Part shown: positions 63,864 to 64,000 of the stretch, in pieces | Numbering within the stretch: the first letter of the stretch is position 1 | Layout: every line of letters begins with the position of its first letter | Origin: Chitinophagaceae bacterium | Lineage (GTDB): Bacteria > Bacteroidota > Bacteroidia > Cytophagales > Cytophagaceae | Direction: 5' to 3' | Assembly (NCBI GenBank): GCA_028288365.1 | Contig: JAQBNU010000098.1 | Coordinates: forward strand, 1-64,000 | Length of the DNA stretch: 64,000 nucleotides | Program-made: the position numbers and the translations under genes | The notes under the pieces: generated by a model | What the model was told of the DNA's origin: nothing | Seen by the model: only the letters and a program-made list of their open reading frames with translations | Databases searched by the model: none

Positions 63864-64000
63864 ATGGTCTTTAGTAGCATAATTTTTATTTTATATTTTT
63901 TACCGACGTTCTTGCTGACTTATTATTTTGCCGATAAGAAATATAAGAATTTCGTCATTCTTTTTTTTAGCATCTTTTTCTATAGCTGGGGAGCTCCTAA
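63864..64000 (+). CDS. MBOAT-family acyltransferase, N-terminal fragment (cut by window edge)
   Basis: The first 45 codons are visible: MVFSSIIFILYFLPTFLLTY, then YFADKKYKNFVILFF, then SIFFYSWGAP. The pattern F-S, an FLP hydrophobic segment, a basic KKYKN turn and a second helix ending FFYSWG is the standard N-terminus of MBOAT O-acyltransferases of the AlgI/DltB group, which acylate cell-envelope polysaccharides or peptidoglycan. The 56-bp upstream gap shows no certain promoter. Confidence 0.85.
   Translation, partial: MVFSSIIFILYFLPTFLLTYYFADKKYKNFVILFFSIFFYSWGAP

Overview
The window looks like a chromosomal segment of a Bacteroidota bacterium (Cytophagales or Chitinophagales type; I cannot name the species). 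The reasons are two proteins ending in type IX secretion system (T9SS) type A sorting domains, several Bacteroidota-restricted families (DUF5723-like, DUF4293, a Bacteroidota-type GlmU-like protein, a TPR/PD40/OmpA protein of PorE-like layout), a general lack of Shine-Dalgarno sequences, and promoter-like sites that fit the Bacteroidota TAnnTTTG -7 element. I see no tRNA, rRNA, CRISPR array, insertion sequence or prophage.

Layout. 1-15.7 kb is mostly leftward, accessory-like DNA: the end of creD, a SET-domain protein, arfB, many small secreted proteins of unknown function, a beta-barrel protein, a CE1-like esterase, a secreted metalloprotease with Ig-like and chitin-binding modules and a T9SS tail, a trypsin-like protease, a TMEM175-type channel and a Fic protein. 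At 9.9-10.2 kb lies an array of thirteen 21-bp units, most of them centred on a small palindrome. 16-30 kb is housekeeping: nrdB-nrdA, rplU-rpmA, then a tight leftward run lipB / unknown / exonuclease / ABC ATPase / rnr / polyprenyl synthase / rhomboid, followed by yraN and manA. 30.2-45.8 kb is a single gene for a secreted protein of about 5192 residues made of 18 units of 248-251 residues, an Ig-like domain and a T9SS tail. 45.8-64 kb returns to housekeeping: pgi, a YwqK-like protein, htpG, the PorE-like OmpA protein, DUF4293, truA, an ABC exporter pair, a phosphoribosyltransferase, rpmE2, the GlmU-like protein, holB, hemC, a cyclophilin, an RmlD-like reductase, an alanine/glycine symporter and the first 45 codons of an MBOAT acyltransferase.

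How it fits together. The two T9SS cargo proteins point to a surface or extracellular lifestyle (adhesion, polymer or protein degradation). The intergenic DNA carries three dispersed repeat families: a TGATCACTGACAAC element placed just beyond the stop codons of three leftward genes; paired GTTGGCG/CGCCAAC palindromes resembling REP doublets at three sites; and a GC-rich element that begins GGGCGTTTCCCC and ends GATCCCTAACGC. The most unusual objects are the giant repeat protein and the 21-bp array. All family assignments are by eye from motifs; no database search was possible.
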